The notes below the pieces were generated by a model. That model was not told the origin of the DNA, made no database searches, and worked only from the letters and a program-made list of their open reading frames with translations. From Thermoproteales archaeon (GTDB lineage: Archaea > Thermoproteota > Thermoprotei > Thermoproteales > Thermocladiaceae), in NCBI GenBank assembly GCA_027068725.1, contig JAMOMD010000376.1:1-6244 (forward strand): a stretch of 6,244 bases of DNA. Reading direction: 5' to 3'. The position numbers were made by a program, and so were the translations under genes. This document shows positions 6,072-6,244 of this stretch, piece after piece. Each line of letters opens with the position of its first letter. The first letter of the stretch is position 1.

Positions 6072-6080
6072 GTTTTTTAC
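6072..6080 (+). promoter_or_regulatory. Possible TATA element of the oxidoreductase gene
   Basis: GTTTTTTAC lies 25-33 bases before the ATG at 6105, close to the spacing expected for a leaderless mRNA. An alternative, TTTAGTATAC at 6055-6064, would give a leader of about 20 bases. Neither is strong. Confidence 0.3.
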
Positions 6081-6104
6081 TAGATTCAGGACAGTGGCAC
6101 AAAC

Positions 6105-6244
6105 ATGAAGATAGGCATCCTAGGCTGTGGCATAGCTGGAAGCTTCTTAGCGTACTTCCTGAAGAGGAGAGGAGCAGATGTTGTATGTATATCAGAGAGG
6201 AGAGAGTACCCGAGTGTTGGCTTGATTCAATCTCTAATGCAGAA
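6105..6244 (+). CDS. Probable FAD-dependent oxidoreductase, N-terminal fragment
   Basis: Only the first 46 residues are in the window; the gene runs off the right edge. They form a classical Rossmann dinucleotide-binding start: strand MKIGILGCG, the GxGxxG loop GCGIAG (7-12), the helix SFLAYFLKRRGA, and a second strand VVCISERR with an acidic residue near its end (Glu31), the position that usually contacts the adenosine ribose of FAD or NAD. The GxGIAGS form is commonest in FAD-dependent oxidoreductases (DAO, geranylgeranyl reductase or monooxygenase-like families), so FAD is favoured over NAD, but substrate and family cannot be told from this piece. The ATG at 6105 is the only start compatible with the Rossmann strand at the N-terminus. 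No ribosome binding site is visible, consistent with a leaderless mRNA. It is divergent from amt, with 199 bases between the starts. Confidence 0.8.
   Translation, partial: MKIGILGCGIAGSFLAYFLKRRGADVVCISERREYPSVGLIQSLMQ

Overview
The window reads as chromosomal DNA of a hyperthermophilic archaeon, most probably a crenarchaeote (Thermoproteota; a Desulfurococcales-like member is my guess, not shown). The grounds are TATA-box promoters placed about 26 bases before predicted starts, very short or absent mRNA leaders, heavy use of AGG/AGA and ATA codons, a WtpABC-type tungstate/molybdate transporter, and several archaeal guide-RNA-like genes whose stems are GC-rich in an otherwise AT-leaning background.

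Layout, left to right. (1) 3-866, plus strand: the C-terminal part of an AMP-forming acetyl-CoA synthetase, cut by the left edge. (2) 874-1098, minus: a 74-residue protein of unknown function that converges tail-to-tail with it. (3) 1143-1198, minus: a candidate box C/D sRNA whose box C contains the stop codon of the next gene. (4) 1192-3785, minus: the operon wtpA-wtpB-wtpC (binding protein, permease, ATPase), with overlapping genes and a near-perfect palindromic operator just upstream of wtpA. (5) 3786-4266, 481 bases without a protein gene: an RNA locus holding a candidate C/D sRNA (minus), a compact hairpin RNA with a textbook kink-turn (minus), and a strong C/D sRNA (plus) with one guide that fits archaeal 16S rRNA. 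The last two appear to diverge from a single shared TATA element. (6) 4267-5905, minus: the ammonium transporter / PII operon amt-glnK. (7) 5906-6104: a divergent promoter region. (8) 6105-6244, plus: the N-terminus of a Rossmann-fold, probably FAD-dependent, oxidoreductase, cut by the right edge.

Functionally the proteins are housekeeping uptake and central metabolism: oxyanion import for tungsto- or molybdoenzymes, ammonium uptake gated by 2-oxoglutarate/ATP sensing through GlnK, and acetate activation. The less ordinary content is the RNA: three C/D candidates and one kink-turn RNA in about 6 kb, packed into 3' ends and promoter regions of the protein genes, plus a dyad operator that suggests a dedicated oxyanion-responsive regulator encoded elsewhere. 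All structures, promoters and targets were read by eye; no search or folding program was run.
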